A stretch of DNA of 10,111 nt, from assembly GCA_002402245.1 (NCBI GenBank), contig NVVP01000005.1, positions 32,655 through 42,765 on the forward strand, given 5' to 3'. This DNA is from Gammaproteobacteria bacterium (GTDB lineage Bacteria > Pseudomonadota > Gammaproteobacteria > Nitrosococcales > Methylophagaceae). Below, piece by piece: positions 1 through 8,060 of the stretch. Numbering within the stretch: position 1 is the stretch's first letter; each line of letters opens with the position of its first letter. Under the pieces are notes generated by a model. It searched no databases and had not been told where the DNA came from. It was given only the letters and a program-made list of their open reading frames with translations. The position numbers and the translations under genes were made by a program.

Positions 1-3000
1 TTTTTTGTTGATGCCCAAGCCTGGGATAAAGAGCGTGATTATTCACTAGGGGTGAGTGATTCAAGGTTAATCCTAGTGACGGATCTGGGTATTATTGTTA
101 AAAACAATGCGGACTCTACTCACGATGTATTTGTACAATCAATCCAAACCGGTGAACCTGTTAGTGGTGCCACAGTGGAGTTATTGGGTGCAAATGGTGT
201 GGCACTATTTAGTGAGGTGACGTCTGAACGAGGTCATGTATCACTTCCTCCTAGCTACGATTATGGCTATGGCACTAAGCCAACCGTTTATATCGTTAAA
301 ACTGACAATGATATTTCATTTATTCCTTATGATAGATCGTCAAGACAAATTAATATGTCTCGGTTTGATATCGGTGGTGTTAGATCTAATCAAGATGCTG
401 CCAATACACTTAATGGCTTCTTATTTTCAGATCGAGGCATTTATCGTCCGGGTGAAATAGTGACGGTTGGTTTGATCGTCAAAAATGAAGACTTAAGTAA
501 TGTAGAAGATATTCCTCTAGAAGTGGTCATCACTGGTCCACGAGGAAATGAAGTCAAAGTGAGTCGAATTCGACTGTCTAAAAATGGCTTTAATGATTTC
601 CACTATAAAACCGACACCACTTCTGATACTGGCCGTTATAAGGTATCGCTGCACATCATTAATAATGGTAAATGGCGAGGCGAGGAGATTGGCAGTACCA
701 GTGTTAAGGTTGAAGAATTCCAGCCAGACACCATGAAAATTGAAAGTAAACTGGCCGGTACAGATGAAAAAGGCTGGCGTACAGCAGAATCGCTTCAAGC
801 CAATGTAAGCTTAAATAATCTATTTGGTATTCCTGCTCAAAATAGGAAAATGCAGGGCCGAGTGATTGTTAAGCCCGCTCATTTTAGATTCTCTAAATTT
901 GCTAATTACTACTTTGCCACGCCTTATCTGAATAAAGATAAAAAGCCACTCTATCTGAATGAAATGTTAAAAGCTCAACAAACAGATGCAGATGGCTTGG
1001 CCTCATTTGATATTAATTTAGCTCGATTCCAATCAGGTACTTATCAACTTGAATTCATTGCTGAAGGTTTTGACCAAGCCGGTGGAAGAAGTGTGGTGGC
1101 GATCAATCATGCATTAATATCACCACTATCAACGCTACTGGGCTATAAAGCGGATGGAGACTTAGCTTATATCAATGCGGATAGTGAAAGAAGTATAAGC
1201 TTCATTGCCATTAATCAAAACCTAGAACAGGTAGCTGTGAAGGGTTTAACGCTTAAGAAAATTGAAATTCAAACAACATCAACACTGGTTAAGCAGCGTA
1301 ACGGTACCTACAAATATCAAACTATTCAAAAGGAAGATCTATTATCAGAAGATGATCTGACCATTAATAAATCAGCATTAAATTACGCTTTAGATACAGT
1401 GACACCGGGTGATTTTGTTATTGAAATTTATGATGAGCAATCAAGACGACTAGCGAGAATACCTTATTCAGTAGTGGGCTTTGGTAATTTGGCTGGTAAA
1501 ATTGATAAAAATGCAGAGCTACAAATTAAACTCAATAAAACAGATTACCGAGCTAATGAAACCATTGAAATGAGTATTAAAGCACCGTATTCTGGTGCTG
1601 GCTTAATCACCATTGAGACTAATAAAGTACATACGTTTAAATGGTTTAAAACGGATGAAGAAAGCACTGTGCAATCTATTGTGGTTCCTGAAGGTTTAGA
1701 TGGCACCGCTTATATCAATGTGGCATTTGTTCGTGATGTCAGCTCTTCAGAGATATTTACCAGCCCGTTAAGTTATGCAGTGCAACCTTTTTCAATAGAT
1801 AAAGCCAAGCGAACTATTGATATCGACTTAAACGTTGCCGATATTGTACGTCCTGGTAAAGCAATGGAAATTGGTTTTAGCTCGTCTAAACCTGCATCCA
1901 TTGCCATTTTTGCTATTGATGAAGGCATTCTTCAAGTGGCTGGCTACAACACGCCGGATCCTTTAAGTCACTTTCTAAAAAAACGTGCCTTAGATGTTGA
2001 AACACTACAGATATTAGACTTAATCCTACCTGACTTTGAATTACTAAAAAGCCTCTCTGCTAGTGGAGGTGGTTCAGGTAAAAAGAAAGACTTAGCTAAA
2101 AACCTAAACCCCTTTGCTAGAAAACTCGATAAACCAGCTGTTTTTTGGTCAGGCATTGTCGAAGCATCAAGCCAGCAACAAACAGTGAGTTTTGATGTGC
2201 CAGACACCTTTGCAGGATCATTGACTGTGATGGCCATTGCCGTGGGTGAAGAATCAATGGGCTATGCAGCTGAATCAACCATTGCAAGGGGACCTTTTGT
2301 AATATCACCTAATGTGCTAACGCAAGCAGCTCCAGGTGATGAGTTCTTGGTAACAGTAGGCGTGGCTAATATTATTGCTAATTCAGGTCTAGGTGCAGAT
2401 GTAACCGTTGCAATTAAACCATCAACTAACTTAGAGATTATAGGTGATAGCAAAACACAGTTAAAAATTGATGAAGGTAGTGAAGGCAAGGCACAATTTA
2501 AAGTGAGAGCTAAACAGCAATTAGGTGCAGCCGACCTTATTTTCACCGCCAGCCACAAAAATGAAGAGTTTAGTCGAACAGCCAGCTTAAGTGTGCGTCC
2601 AGCGATGCCTTATTATGCTAGTTTTGATATCGGCTTTTCTGATAAAACATCAACACCCTTACTGCCAAACCGATCGTTATATGACAACCTAGCAGAGCAA
2701 ACAGTATCAGCCTCTGCCAGCCCATTAGTAGTGGTGGATGGTTTAACAGCGTATTTGGATGCTTATCCACATGGCTGTACGGAACAAGTGGTGAGCAAGG
2801 TGTTCCCACTGGTAGGCTTAATGTCTTACCCGGCTTATGCACCTCATATAAAAAATGTGAATAGCTATTTTTCTCATGCCATTTCAAAACTAAGAGGCCG
2901 TCAACAAAGTGATGGTGGTTTTGCCTTTTGGCCGGGTTCTAGTCGTTCAGCTTCATACCCAAGTATTTATGTGATGCACTTTTTAATTGAAGCTCGTGAT

Positions 3001-4122
3001 CTAGGTTATCCAGTACCTAATGACATGATGGAGCGGGGCGCTGCTTATTTAGATAACTATGTTGGAGGCTCATCAACATCGTTAATTCAAGCACGTGATC
3101 GAGCGAATGCTATCTACCTATTAACACGACTAGGTAATGTCACCACCAATTACTTGGTTGATTTAGAAGAGTACTTAGATAAATCACATAACAAAATATG
3201 GCAACAAGATATTTTATCCGCCTATATTGCTTCAAGTTATCAGCTGCTTAAAAAGGAAAAAGAAGCGGTTGATTTGATTAGCGACTATCAGTTAGGTGAA
3301 CGAAAAAATCGCTATAGCGATGACTTCCATTCACAGCTGGCTCAAGATGCTCAATATATTTATCTATTATCAAAGCATTTTAAACGCCAAGCTGAGTCAC
3401 TTAGTGGCGAGAAAATATTACAGCTGACAGATAAGATCTTTAAAGGGGATTACAACACCATTTCAGCTGCTTATAGCATTCTCGCATTAGGCGCTTATAG
3501 TGAGGTGTTGCTTGATAATACGGTTGATGAGGTTATCGAGTTTATAGTCAAAAACACAGCAGGCGAAGAGACGAACTTAACAGCCAAAGCAATACCATTC
3601 TTAACCGCTAATTACCCCGTGGCCACTACAGAGTTGGCAGTGAAAAGTGATAAGCCTATTTATTATCTAAATGTTCAATCAGGTTTTGATAATAAACTGC
3701 CTCAAACGGCGGTCAATGAAGGCATTGAGATCCACCGTGACTTCCTTGATGCCGAAGGTAACCCTGTGACCTCATTTGAGCAAGGTAAAGAACTCACCGT
3801 GCGTTTACGAGTAAGGGCGCTTGAGGGTAAGAGTTTAACTAATATCGCTATTATTGACTTACTACCGGGTGGTTTTGAGATTATACGTAGTTCAGTCTCA
3901 CGTACGGCTTATAACTGGCGTGCAGACTATATCGATATTAGAGAAGATCGCGTGGTGTATTACGGAGATTTTGATGCATCAGTAAGGGAGCTGACTTATA
4001 AAGTTAAGCTAACCGCAGCCGGCACCTTTGTTGTGCCGCCTTCTTATGCCGAATCAATGTATGACCGTAGTATTTCATCTATATCTAAATCAGGTAGCTT
4101 TAAGGTCACGCCATCCAAATAA
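1..4122 (+). CDS. yfhM: Bacterial alpha-2-macroglobulin (YfhM-like), 5' end missing
   Basis: Periplasmic protease-trapping protein: a protease cleaves a bait region, the protein changes shape, and a buried Cys-Gln thioester captures the attacker (known for the family). The frame is open back to base 1, so the gene is partial; the GTG at base 52 is internal, not a start. About 1373 residues are present. E. coli YfhM has about 1650, so roughly 300 or more N-terminal residues, including any signal peptide or lipobox, lie outside. Seen in order: macroglobulin domains with the typical DRGIYRPGE motif near bases 427-455; a bait-region domain with IFAIDEGILQVAGYNTPDP near 1909-1963; a Gly/Ser/Lys-rich loop at about 2062-2150; FWSGIVE leading into the A2M domain; the thioester motif CTEQ at 2776-2787 (context YPHGCTEQ); an all-helical thioester domain; and a C-terminal beta domain with IDLLPGGFEI. 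The stop overlaps pbpC by one base, the usual partner. The family call is very secure; the symbol is by homology. Confidence 0.95.
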   Translation, partial: FFVDAQAWDKERDYSLGVSDSRLILVTDLGIIVKNNADSTHDVFVQSIQTGEPVSGATVELLGANGVALFSEVTSERGHVSLPPSYDYGYGTKPTVYIVKTDNDISFIPYDRSSRQINMSRFDIGGVRSNQDAANTLNGFLFSDRGIYRPGEIVTVGLIVKNEDLSNVEDIPLEVVITGPRGNEVKVSRIRLSKNGFNDFHYKTDTTSDTGRYKVSLHIINNGKWRGEEIGSTSVKVEEFQPDTMKIESKLAGTDEKGWRTAESLQANVSLNNLFGIPAQNRKMQGRVIVKPAHFRFSKFANYYFATPYLNKDKKPLYLNEMLKAQQTDADGLASFDINLARFQSGTYQLEFIAEGFDQAGGRSVVAINHALISPLSTLLGYKADGDLAYINADSERSISFIAINQNLEQVAVKGLTLKKIEIQTTSTLVKQRNGTYKYQTIQKEDLLSEDDLTINKSALNYALDTVTPGDFVIEIYDEQSRRLARIPYSVVGFGNLAGKIDKNAELQIKLNKTDYRANETIEMSIKAPYSGAGLITIETNKVHTFKWFKTDEESTVQSIVVPEGLDGTAYINVAFVRDVSSSEIFTSPLSYAVQPFSIDKAKRTIDIDLNVADIVRPGKAMEIGFSSSKPASIAIFAIDEGILQVAGYNTPDPLSHFLKKRALDVETLQILDLILPDFELLKSLSASGGGSGKKKDLAKNLNPFARKLDKPAVFWSGIVEASSQQQTVSFDVPDTFAGSLTVMAIAVGEESMGYAAESTIARGPFVISPNVLTQAAPGDEFLVTVGVANIIANSGLGADVTVAIKPSTNLEIIGDSKTQLKIDEGSEGKAQFKVRAKQQLGAADLIFTASHKNEEFSRTASLSVRPAMPYYASFDIGFSDKTSTPLLPNRSLYDNLAEQTVSASASPLVVVDGLTAYLDAYPHGCTEQVVSKVFPLVGLMSYPAYAPHIKNVNSYFSHAISKLRGRQQSDGGFAFWPGSSRSASYPSIYVMHFLIEARDLGYPVPNDMMERGAAYLDNYVGGSSTSLIQARDRANAIYLLTRLGNVTTNYLVDLEEYLDKSHNKIWQQDILSAYIASSYQLLKKEKEAVDLISDYQLGERKNRYSDDFHSQLAQDAQYIYLLSKHFKRQAESLSGEKILQLTDKIFKGDYNTISAAYSILALGAYSEVLLDNTVDEVIEFIVKNTAGEETNLTAKAIPFLTANYPVATTELAVKSDKPIYYLNVQSGFDNKLPQTAVNEGIEIHRDFLDAEGNPVTSFEQGKELTVRLRVRALEGKSLTNIAIIDLLPGGFEIIRSSVSRTAYNWRADYIDIREDRVVYYGDFDASVRELTYKVKLTAAGTFVVPPSYAESMYDRSISSISKSGSFKVTPSK
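2776..2787 (+). other. Thioester motif CTEQ of the macroglobulin
   Basis: The four codons TGT ACG GAA CAA encode Cys-Thr-Glu-Gln in the context YPHGCTEQ. In thioester-containing alpha-2-macroglobulins the Cys side chain and the Gln form the internal thioester that covalently captures the protease. Its presence puts this protein in the thioester-bearing YfhM class rather than the YfaS class, many of whose members lack the cysteine. Confidence 0.9.
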
Positions 4123-6461
4123 TGAGGCGGTTTTTTTGGGGCTTGGGCAGCTTATGTATACTTATCACATTGGTATATATATTCAGCCCCAAGCCTGATC
4201 TGATTACATTTACCAGTTACTCTAAAGCCTTTGTTGATCGTAATGATAAGTTACTTCGTATTACACTGGCTGAAGATCAGCGTTATAGACTCTATACACC
4301 GCTTAGCTCGGTTGCTGATAACCTCAAACAAGCTACCGTCTTGTATGAGGATAAAGATTATTATCAGCATATAGGTATTGATGCGACGGCCATACTAAGA
4401 GCATTCTGGGCCACTTATATTACCCAGCAACGTCGTATTGGTGCCTCAACTATTACCATGCAAGTGGCTAGATTACGCTGGCAAATCCCCTCTAATACCA
4501 TCACAGGAAAAATAGAACAGCTTATAAGAGCACTACAACTAGCTCGTCATTATTCAAAACAAGAAGTATTAGAAGCCTATTTAAATTTGGCACCGTATGG
4601 CCGAAATATTGAAGGCATAGGTGCAGCCAGTTTAATTTATTTTAATAAACAGCCTGCTGATTTAAGCCTACCTGAAGCGTTAACGTTAGCAGTAATTCCC
4701 CAAAACCCTAATAAACGTACACCGACAACCGTAAGCGGATTTAAACATGCATCGTCGGCAAGGATTAACTTATTTAATAAATGGTTAGAGTTGTATCCTA
4801 ATGCTATATCACAACAAAAATACATGTCATTACCCTTGCAGGTAAGAGCGCCAGAGCAACTTCCTTTCCTAGCACCTCACTTTATTACGTACTTAGACAA
4901 TCAACTGTCTCGATGGGAGCATGGCATCATAAAAACATCACTTAATAGTGATAAACAAAAACAACTTGAACACATACTCTCATCGTATATTGCCAGTAAA
5001 TCGAATATCGGCATTGCTAACGCATCCGCCTTATTACTCAACTATAAAACCATGCAAATCGAAAGCATGGTCGGCTCGGCTGATTTTCATAATACAGCCA
5101 TCTCAGGTCAGGTTAATGGTGTGTTGGCTAAACGCTCGCCTGGATCAACTTTAAAACCGTTTGTTTATGGCCTAGCCATAGATGAAGGCCTGATTCATCC
5201 GATGACATTACTCAAAGATGCCCCCAAACGCTTTGGTGGTTTCTCACCTGAAAACTATGACAAACAATTCCTCGGGCCTATCTTGGCTGGCAATGCCTTA
5301 ATTGAAAGCCGAAATGTACCTGCGGTTGATTTACAAGCCAAATTAACAAAGACCAGCTTCTATGCCTTTTTAAAATCAGCAGGAATAACTAAATTAAAAC
5401 AACAGTCCTTTTATGGTTTAGCACTGGCATTGGGAGGAGGGGAAGTCTCCATGTTAGAGCTAGTCAAACTCTATGCCTTACTCGCTAATCAAGGCGCATT
5501 GAAATCACCCTCTGGTTTTTTTAACAATACAATCTTAGCAAGTGAAGATGAAAAGAAATTATTAAGCCCTGAAGCAAGCTATTTGATTTTAAATATACTT
5601 AAAGATAATCCACCACCCACAGAGTTTGGCCTGCACGTTTTTGATCCAGAAAAAAATGATGTCGCATGGAAAACAGGCACCTCGTGGGCATTTAGAGATG
5701 CATGGTCTATCGGCATTTCTGGTGATTATATTATAGCTGTTTGGGTCGGCAACTTTGATGGTTCAGGCAATGATGCCTTTGTCGGTAGAACGGCTGCAGG
5801 GCCATTATTATTTTCAGCATTAAATGCACTTATTCCACAACAAGCGTGGTCAGTTGAAAAGGATACGTTTACTGAAAACCTCAATGTTAAAAAAGTTGAA
5901 ATGTGCAAAAACACAGGTGATCTGCCCGGTAAACATTGTTTGAATAAACAAAAATCATGGTTTATCCCCGGTGTGTCGCCGATTAAAATATCCACTATTT
6001 ATCGAGCCATTCCCATATTGAAATCAACAGGCGAAAGAGCGTGTGAGTTTGATTTGAGCACAACTGAAATGAAAGTTTATGAGTTTTGGCCATCTGATTT
6101 TTTACACATTTTTCAGCAAGCAGGCATTTCACTCAAAACACCACCGGCTTATGCCGCTAACTGTAGCTTAGACCAAACAAGCAGCTCCGGCCAAAGTCCA
6201 GTAATACGCTCCCCCCAATCTAATTTAGAATACGTATTACAACACGATAACCCATTATCAAATCAGATACCTTTCACAGCGACTGTTGATCCAGACGCTA
6301 AGACTTTGTACTGGTTTATAAACGATCGATTTATTGCCAAAAGTAATGCTGATAAACCCTTTTTCTGGCAAGCAGAAGTAGGCGAGTTCACCATTAGAGC
6401 TGTTGATGATTCTGGTCGTGCGAGTAGCGGTCGATTTAAAGTGGTCAATATAATACGGTAA
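4122..6461 (+). CDS. pbpC: Penicillin-binding protein 1C (bifunctional peptidoglycan synthase)
   Basis: Class A PBP anchored in the inner membrane and acting in the periplasm: it polymerises glycan strands from lipid II and has a transpeptidase domain. At 779 aa it is close to E. coli PbpC (770). Residues 1-23 form a basic-hydrophobic signal anchor. The GT51 domain shows the catalytic-Glu motif EDKDYYQHIGID (Glu76), GASTITMQ at 107-114, and a QLIRALQLAR / KQEVLEAYLNLAPYGRN block. The transpeptidase shows SxxK (Ser342-T-L-Lys345), SxN (Ser396-R-Asn398) and KTGTS (from Lys517), so both active sites look intact. The C-terminus has the PbpC-type Cys-containing segment (WFIPGVSPI, GERAC) and a BiPBP_C-like beta domain to the end. 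The ATG shares its A with the upstream TAA (TAATG) and there is no well-placed Shine-Dalgarno sequence, so translation is probably coupled to the macroglobulin. This start also gives the expected N-terminus. Confidence 0.97.
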   Translation: MRRFFWGLGSLCILITLVYIFSPKPDLITFTSYSKAFVDRNDKLLRITLAEDQRYRLYTPLSSVADNLKQATVLYEDKDYYQHIGIDATAILRAFWATYITQQRRIGASTITMQVARLRWQIPSNTITGKIEQLIRALQLARHYSKQEVLEAYLNLAPYGRNIEGIGAASLIYFNKQPADLSLPEALTLAVIPQNPNKRTPTTVSGFKHASSARINLFNKWLELYPNAISQQKYMSLPLQVRAPEQLPFLAPHFITYLDNQLSRWEHGIIKTSLNSDKQKQLEHILSSYIASKSNIGIANASALLLNYKTMQIESMVGSADFHNTAISGQVNGVLAKRSPGSTLKPFVYGLAIDEGLIHPMTLLKDAPKRFGGFSPENYDKQFLGPILAGNALIESRNVPAVDLQAKLTKTSFYAFLKSAGITKLKQQSFYGLALALGGGEVSMLELVKLYALLANQGALKSPSGFFNNTILASEDEKKLLSPEASYLILNILKDNPPPTEFGLHVFDPEKNDVAWKTGTSWAFRDAWSIGISGDYIIAVWVGNFDGSGNDAFVGRTAAGPLLFSALNALIPQQAWSVEKDTFTENLNVKKVEMCKNTGDLPGKHCLNKQKSWFIPGVSPIKISTIYRAIPILKSTGERACEFDLSTTEMKVYEFWPSDFLHIFQQAGISLKTPPAYAANCSLDQTSSSGQSPVIRSPQSNLEYVLQHDNPLSNQIPFTATVDPDAKTLYWFINDRFIAKSNADKPFFWQAEVGEFTIRAVDDSGRASSGRFKVVNIIR

Positions 6462-6702
6462 GGTGATGATAAGTATTAGATTTAAATGGTTATTTTAAAG
6501 TTAACAGAGAGCAGTCCCGTACGTATACTAAACGTGGGTTTACAGTGTATGATAGTGCGCTTGTCAGTGAACTAGACGCTAGTTTTTTCTAGGTTTTCTA
6601 GTATTGGCCCATGGTTTATGAATATGGGCTATTGGCTTAGAATAAATTCAAAAGGCAACCGCCTTTAAAGTCCCTTAAAACTAACTTAAACTATTTGAAA
6701 TC
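6462..6702. other. Spacer between pbpC and the mscS-like gene
   Basis: No open reading frame of credible length is present. It contains a terminator candidate at 6570-6590, an imperfect 8-bp stem TGGCCCAT...ATGGGCTA at 6605-6631 with an 11-base loop, and a short perfect hairpin AAAGGC-AACC-GCCTTT at 6651-6666. A possible -10 box TAGAAT lies at 6638-6643, but its -35 partner (TTTATG, 6615-6620) is poor, so no promoter is called. Nothing resembling a tRNA or known RNA was seen. Confidence 0.6.
6570..6590 (+). terminator. Possible intrinsic terminator of the yfhM-pbpC operon
   Basis: A perfect 6-bp inverted repeat AACTAG-ACG-CTAGTT is followed directly by a T-rich tail (six T, then CT), 109 bases after the pbpC stop. 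The position and T-tract fit a rho-independent terminator. The stem is short and AT-rich with a tight 3-base loop, so termination would be weak. The GC content of the stem is the main reason for doubt. Confidence 0.4.
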
Positions 6703-7788
6703 ATGAACCTTCCCAGCCTATATTCCAGTTTCAGTCAGATCGATATATTTACCCTAAGTATCAGTTTAATTCTATTGTTCGCCGCAGCCCCTATTTGTCG
6801 TTGGTTGAGCCATGAAAATGGTTTAAATACCAGAATAAGCGTGATGCGAGTCTTGAACAGTTTGATTATTTTGGCTGTAGTCGCCAATGTATTTATATTC
6901 AAACATGAAAGCGAGTATGTATCTAAGATTATAAACACATTAATCGTACTGTATTTCTCGGTTTTCATTACCCAAATTATTAACTTTTTTGTGTTACTAC
7001 GTTTTGGTAAAGTCAGTACGTATAACAATAATAAAAGAATTTCAGACACCTATTCAAGCCGTGGTTTAAGCTTAATCATTAGCGTGGTTATTACCCTAAT
7101 ATCATTAGTCATCTGCTTGAGAATGATGGGTTTAAACTCACTATTAGAAGCAGGGGGCGCATTAGGCTTAACCGGCTTAGCCTTGGCGATGACACAAGCA
7201 GCATGGGCACCCGATATTATTGCTGGATTGATTATCCTCCATAGTCGCTTATGTGAAGAGGGTGATGTGATTCAATTTAATATGGATGGCGAGCGTTTTA
7301 CCGGTAGTGTCTTTCGTACCAAATTATTCCACACTGAACTACTCGACTTAGCCAATAATCATCGACTCATGGTGCGTAATAATAAATTACGGGACTATGG
7401 CATACAAAACTTATCACGCTTTGCCTCAGCTAGAGGCTTACGTGAGTGCCTGTTTTTCAATATAGGCTATGAGCATTCTCAAGAAGACGTGACCGCAATG
7501 ATTTTGAGGGGCTTTGAAACAATTGATAAAATGGACAACTCCCGTCAAGAACAATACGAACCAGAAATTATGGTGCATGACACCGGTGACTACGCCGTTA
7601 CTTGGGCTATTTATTACTACATTAAAGATGTAAAACGCGTGCTGGCCATCAAACAAATATTTAGATCCTATATATTAAAAGAATCCATGTTATCTAATAT
7701 ATCTTTAGCAACACCTGACTTAGTGAGTAATGATGTTTTACTAAGTCACATTCCTACCCACCTAGATAATAAAACAGTTCAACTTTAA
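6703..7788 (+). CDS. MscS-family mechanosensitive ion channel
   Basis: Inner-membrane channel predicted to open under membrane tension and release solutes during hypo-osmotic shock (known for the family). Of 361 residues, about four hydrophobic segments lie near 14-34, 50-67, 77-100 and 121-141. They are followed by a Gly/Ala-rich pore helix (EAGGALGLTGLALAMTQAAW, 149-168) that continues DIIAGLIIL, matching MscS TM3. After it comes the MscS beta domain: EEGDVIQF, then VRNNKLRDYGIQNLS, which corresponds to the IPNGKI..NIINFS block of E. coli MscS. A soluble alpha/beta C-terminal domain follows. The protein is somewhat longer than E. coli MscS (286 aa) because of extra N-terminal membrane helices, so mscS itself is not assigned. 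The ATG at 6703 is the first in frame after a TAA at 6682-6684; the Shine-Dalgarno sequence is weak or absent. It stands alone between two spacers and is probably its own transcript. The subfamily is not resolved. Confidence 0.88.
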   Translation: MNLPSLYSSFSQIDIFTLSISLILLFAAAPICRWLSHENGLNTRISVMRVLNSLIILAVVANVFIFKHESEYVSKIINTLIVLYFSVFITQIINFFVLLRFGKVSTYNNNKRISDTYSSRGLSLIISVVITLISLVICLRMMGLNSLLEAGGALGLTGLALAMTQAAWAPDIIAGLIILHSRLCEEGDVIQFNMDGERFTGSVFRTKLFHTELLDLANNHRLMVRNNKLRDYGIQNLSRFASARGLRECLFFNIGYEHSQEDVTAMILRGFETIDKMDNSRQEQYEPEIMVHDTGDYAVTWAIYYYIKDVKRVLAIKQIFRSYILKESMLSNISLATPDLVSNDVLLSHIPTHLDNKTVQL

Positions 7789-7793
7789 TGTTT

Positions 7794-7819
7794 GTGCTAA
7801 TTAACTATTCTTTTAGCAC
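7794..7819 (+). terminator. Hairpin after the mscS-like gene, possible terminator
   Basis: GTGCTAA and TTAGCAC form a perfect 7-bp inverted repeat around a 12-base loop, starting 6 bases after the channel stop codon. The position suits a terminator. The sequence after the stem (TCTAATTTCT) is only moderately T-rich and the loop is large, so this could instead be an mRNA-stabilising hairpin. Confidence 0.35.
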
Positions 7820-7893
7820 TCTAATTTCTAGTATAAATTGGGTGTGTTAGTATATTTTTCTATTTAGGGTTTTCATAAGACGACCTACAGACG

Positions 7894-7914
7894 TCATAAA
7901 ATATACTTTTATGA
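7894..7914. repeat. Perfect 8-bp inverted repeat, possible operator
   Basis: TCATAAAA and TTTTATGA flank a 5-base centre (TATAC). A third copy of TCATAA lies at 7873-7878, starting 21 bases (two helical turns) before the left arm. The repeat sits just upstream of, and roughly where a -35 element would be for, the promoter candidate at 7930-7938, as a repressor or activator site would. No known regulator consensus was recognised, and AT-rich DNA produces such repeats by chance fairly often. Confidence 0.35.
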
Positions 7915-7929
7915 GTATAAGTATGCTGT

Positions 7930-7938
7930 TGATATAAG
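7930..7938 (+). promoter_or_regulatory. Extended -10 promoter candidate for the DUF4011 gene
   Basis: TGATATAAG fits the extended -10 form TGnTATAAT with one mismatch (last base G). It lies about 120 bases upstream of the ATG at 8061. No good -35 box is seen at 16-18 bases, which an extended -10 promoter can tolerate. A second reading uses TTGATA (7929-7934, one mismatch to TTGACA) as a -35 with a weak -10, TAGATA, at 7952-7957. Confidence 0.4.
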
Positions 7939-8050
7939 AGTACCATTACCTTAGATAAACTAATGGATAATTGGACGAAACTATAGAAAATAACATGGTG
8001 AATTGCTAAGCTGTGGCAGAGCTAATGATACATGGGAATAGAACTGAATT

Positions 8051-8056
8051 AGGAGA
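8051..8056 (+). promoter_or_regulatory. Strong Shine-Dalgarno sequence fixing the helicase start
   Basis: AGGAGA lies 4 bases before the ATG at 8061 (5 bases from AGGAG). It is the clearest ribosome binding site in the window and fixes the start of the long frame that runs off the right edge. Confidence 0.75.
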
Positions 8057-8060
8057 ACTA

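Larger units (their letters stand above)
7789..8060. other. AT-rich spacer before the DUF4011 helicase gene
   Basis: 272 bases without a credible gene. From left to right it holds a 7-bp-stem hairpin just after the channel gene, a group of TCATAA half-sites with an 8-bp inverted repeat, an extended -10 promoter candidate, and a ribosome binding site for the next gene. It also marks the change from about 40% to about 31% GC coding sequence. No tRNA, integrase remnant or flanking direct repeat was seen. Confidence 0.6.

Noticed and set aside
52..54. GTG as the start of the macroglobulin gene
   Set aside because: The same frame is open back to base 1 and encodes plausible protein, and the family needs several hundred more N-terminal residues. 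The gene simply begins outside the window.
1968..2887. Several minus-strand and overlapping frames of 60-100 codons inside the macroglobulin gene
   Set aside because: They lie opposite strongly conserved coding sequence, have no recognisable domains or ribosome binding sites, and are expected by chance in a long gene.
6651..6666. AAAGGC-AACC-GCCTTT hairpin as a terminator
   Set aside because: The stem is perfect but short, and no T-tract follows on the + strand. The position just before the channel gene also does not suit termination of pbpC better than the 6570-6590 candidate.
6735..7049. 104-codon minus-strand frame opposite the channel gene
   Set aside because: Its hydrophobic look mirrors the membrane-helix codons on the + strand; no independent start signal or homology was seen.
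7794..7821. CIRCE-like heat-shock operator (TTAGCACTC half-site)
   Set aside because: CIRCE is TTAGCACTC-N9-GAGTGCTAA. Here the arms are in the opposite order (GTGCTAA first, TTAGCAC second) with a 12-base gap, directly after a stop codon, so a hairpin is the better reading.
7789..8060. tRNA, small RNA, attachment site or CRISPR repeats in the spacer
   Set aside because: No cloverleaf-like sequence, no regularly spaced repeats and no duplicated core sequence could be found by eye.
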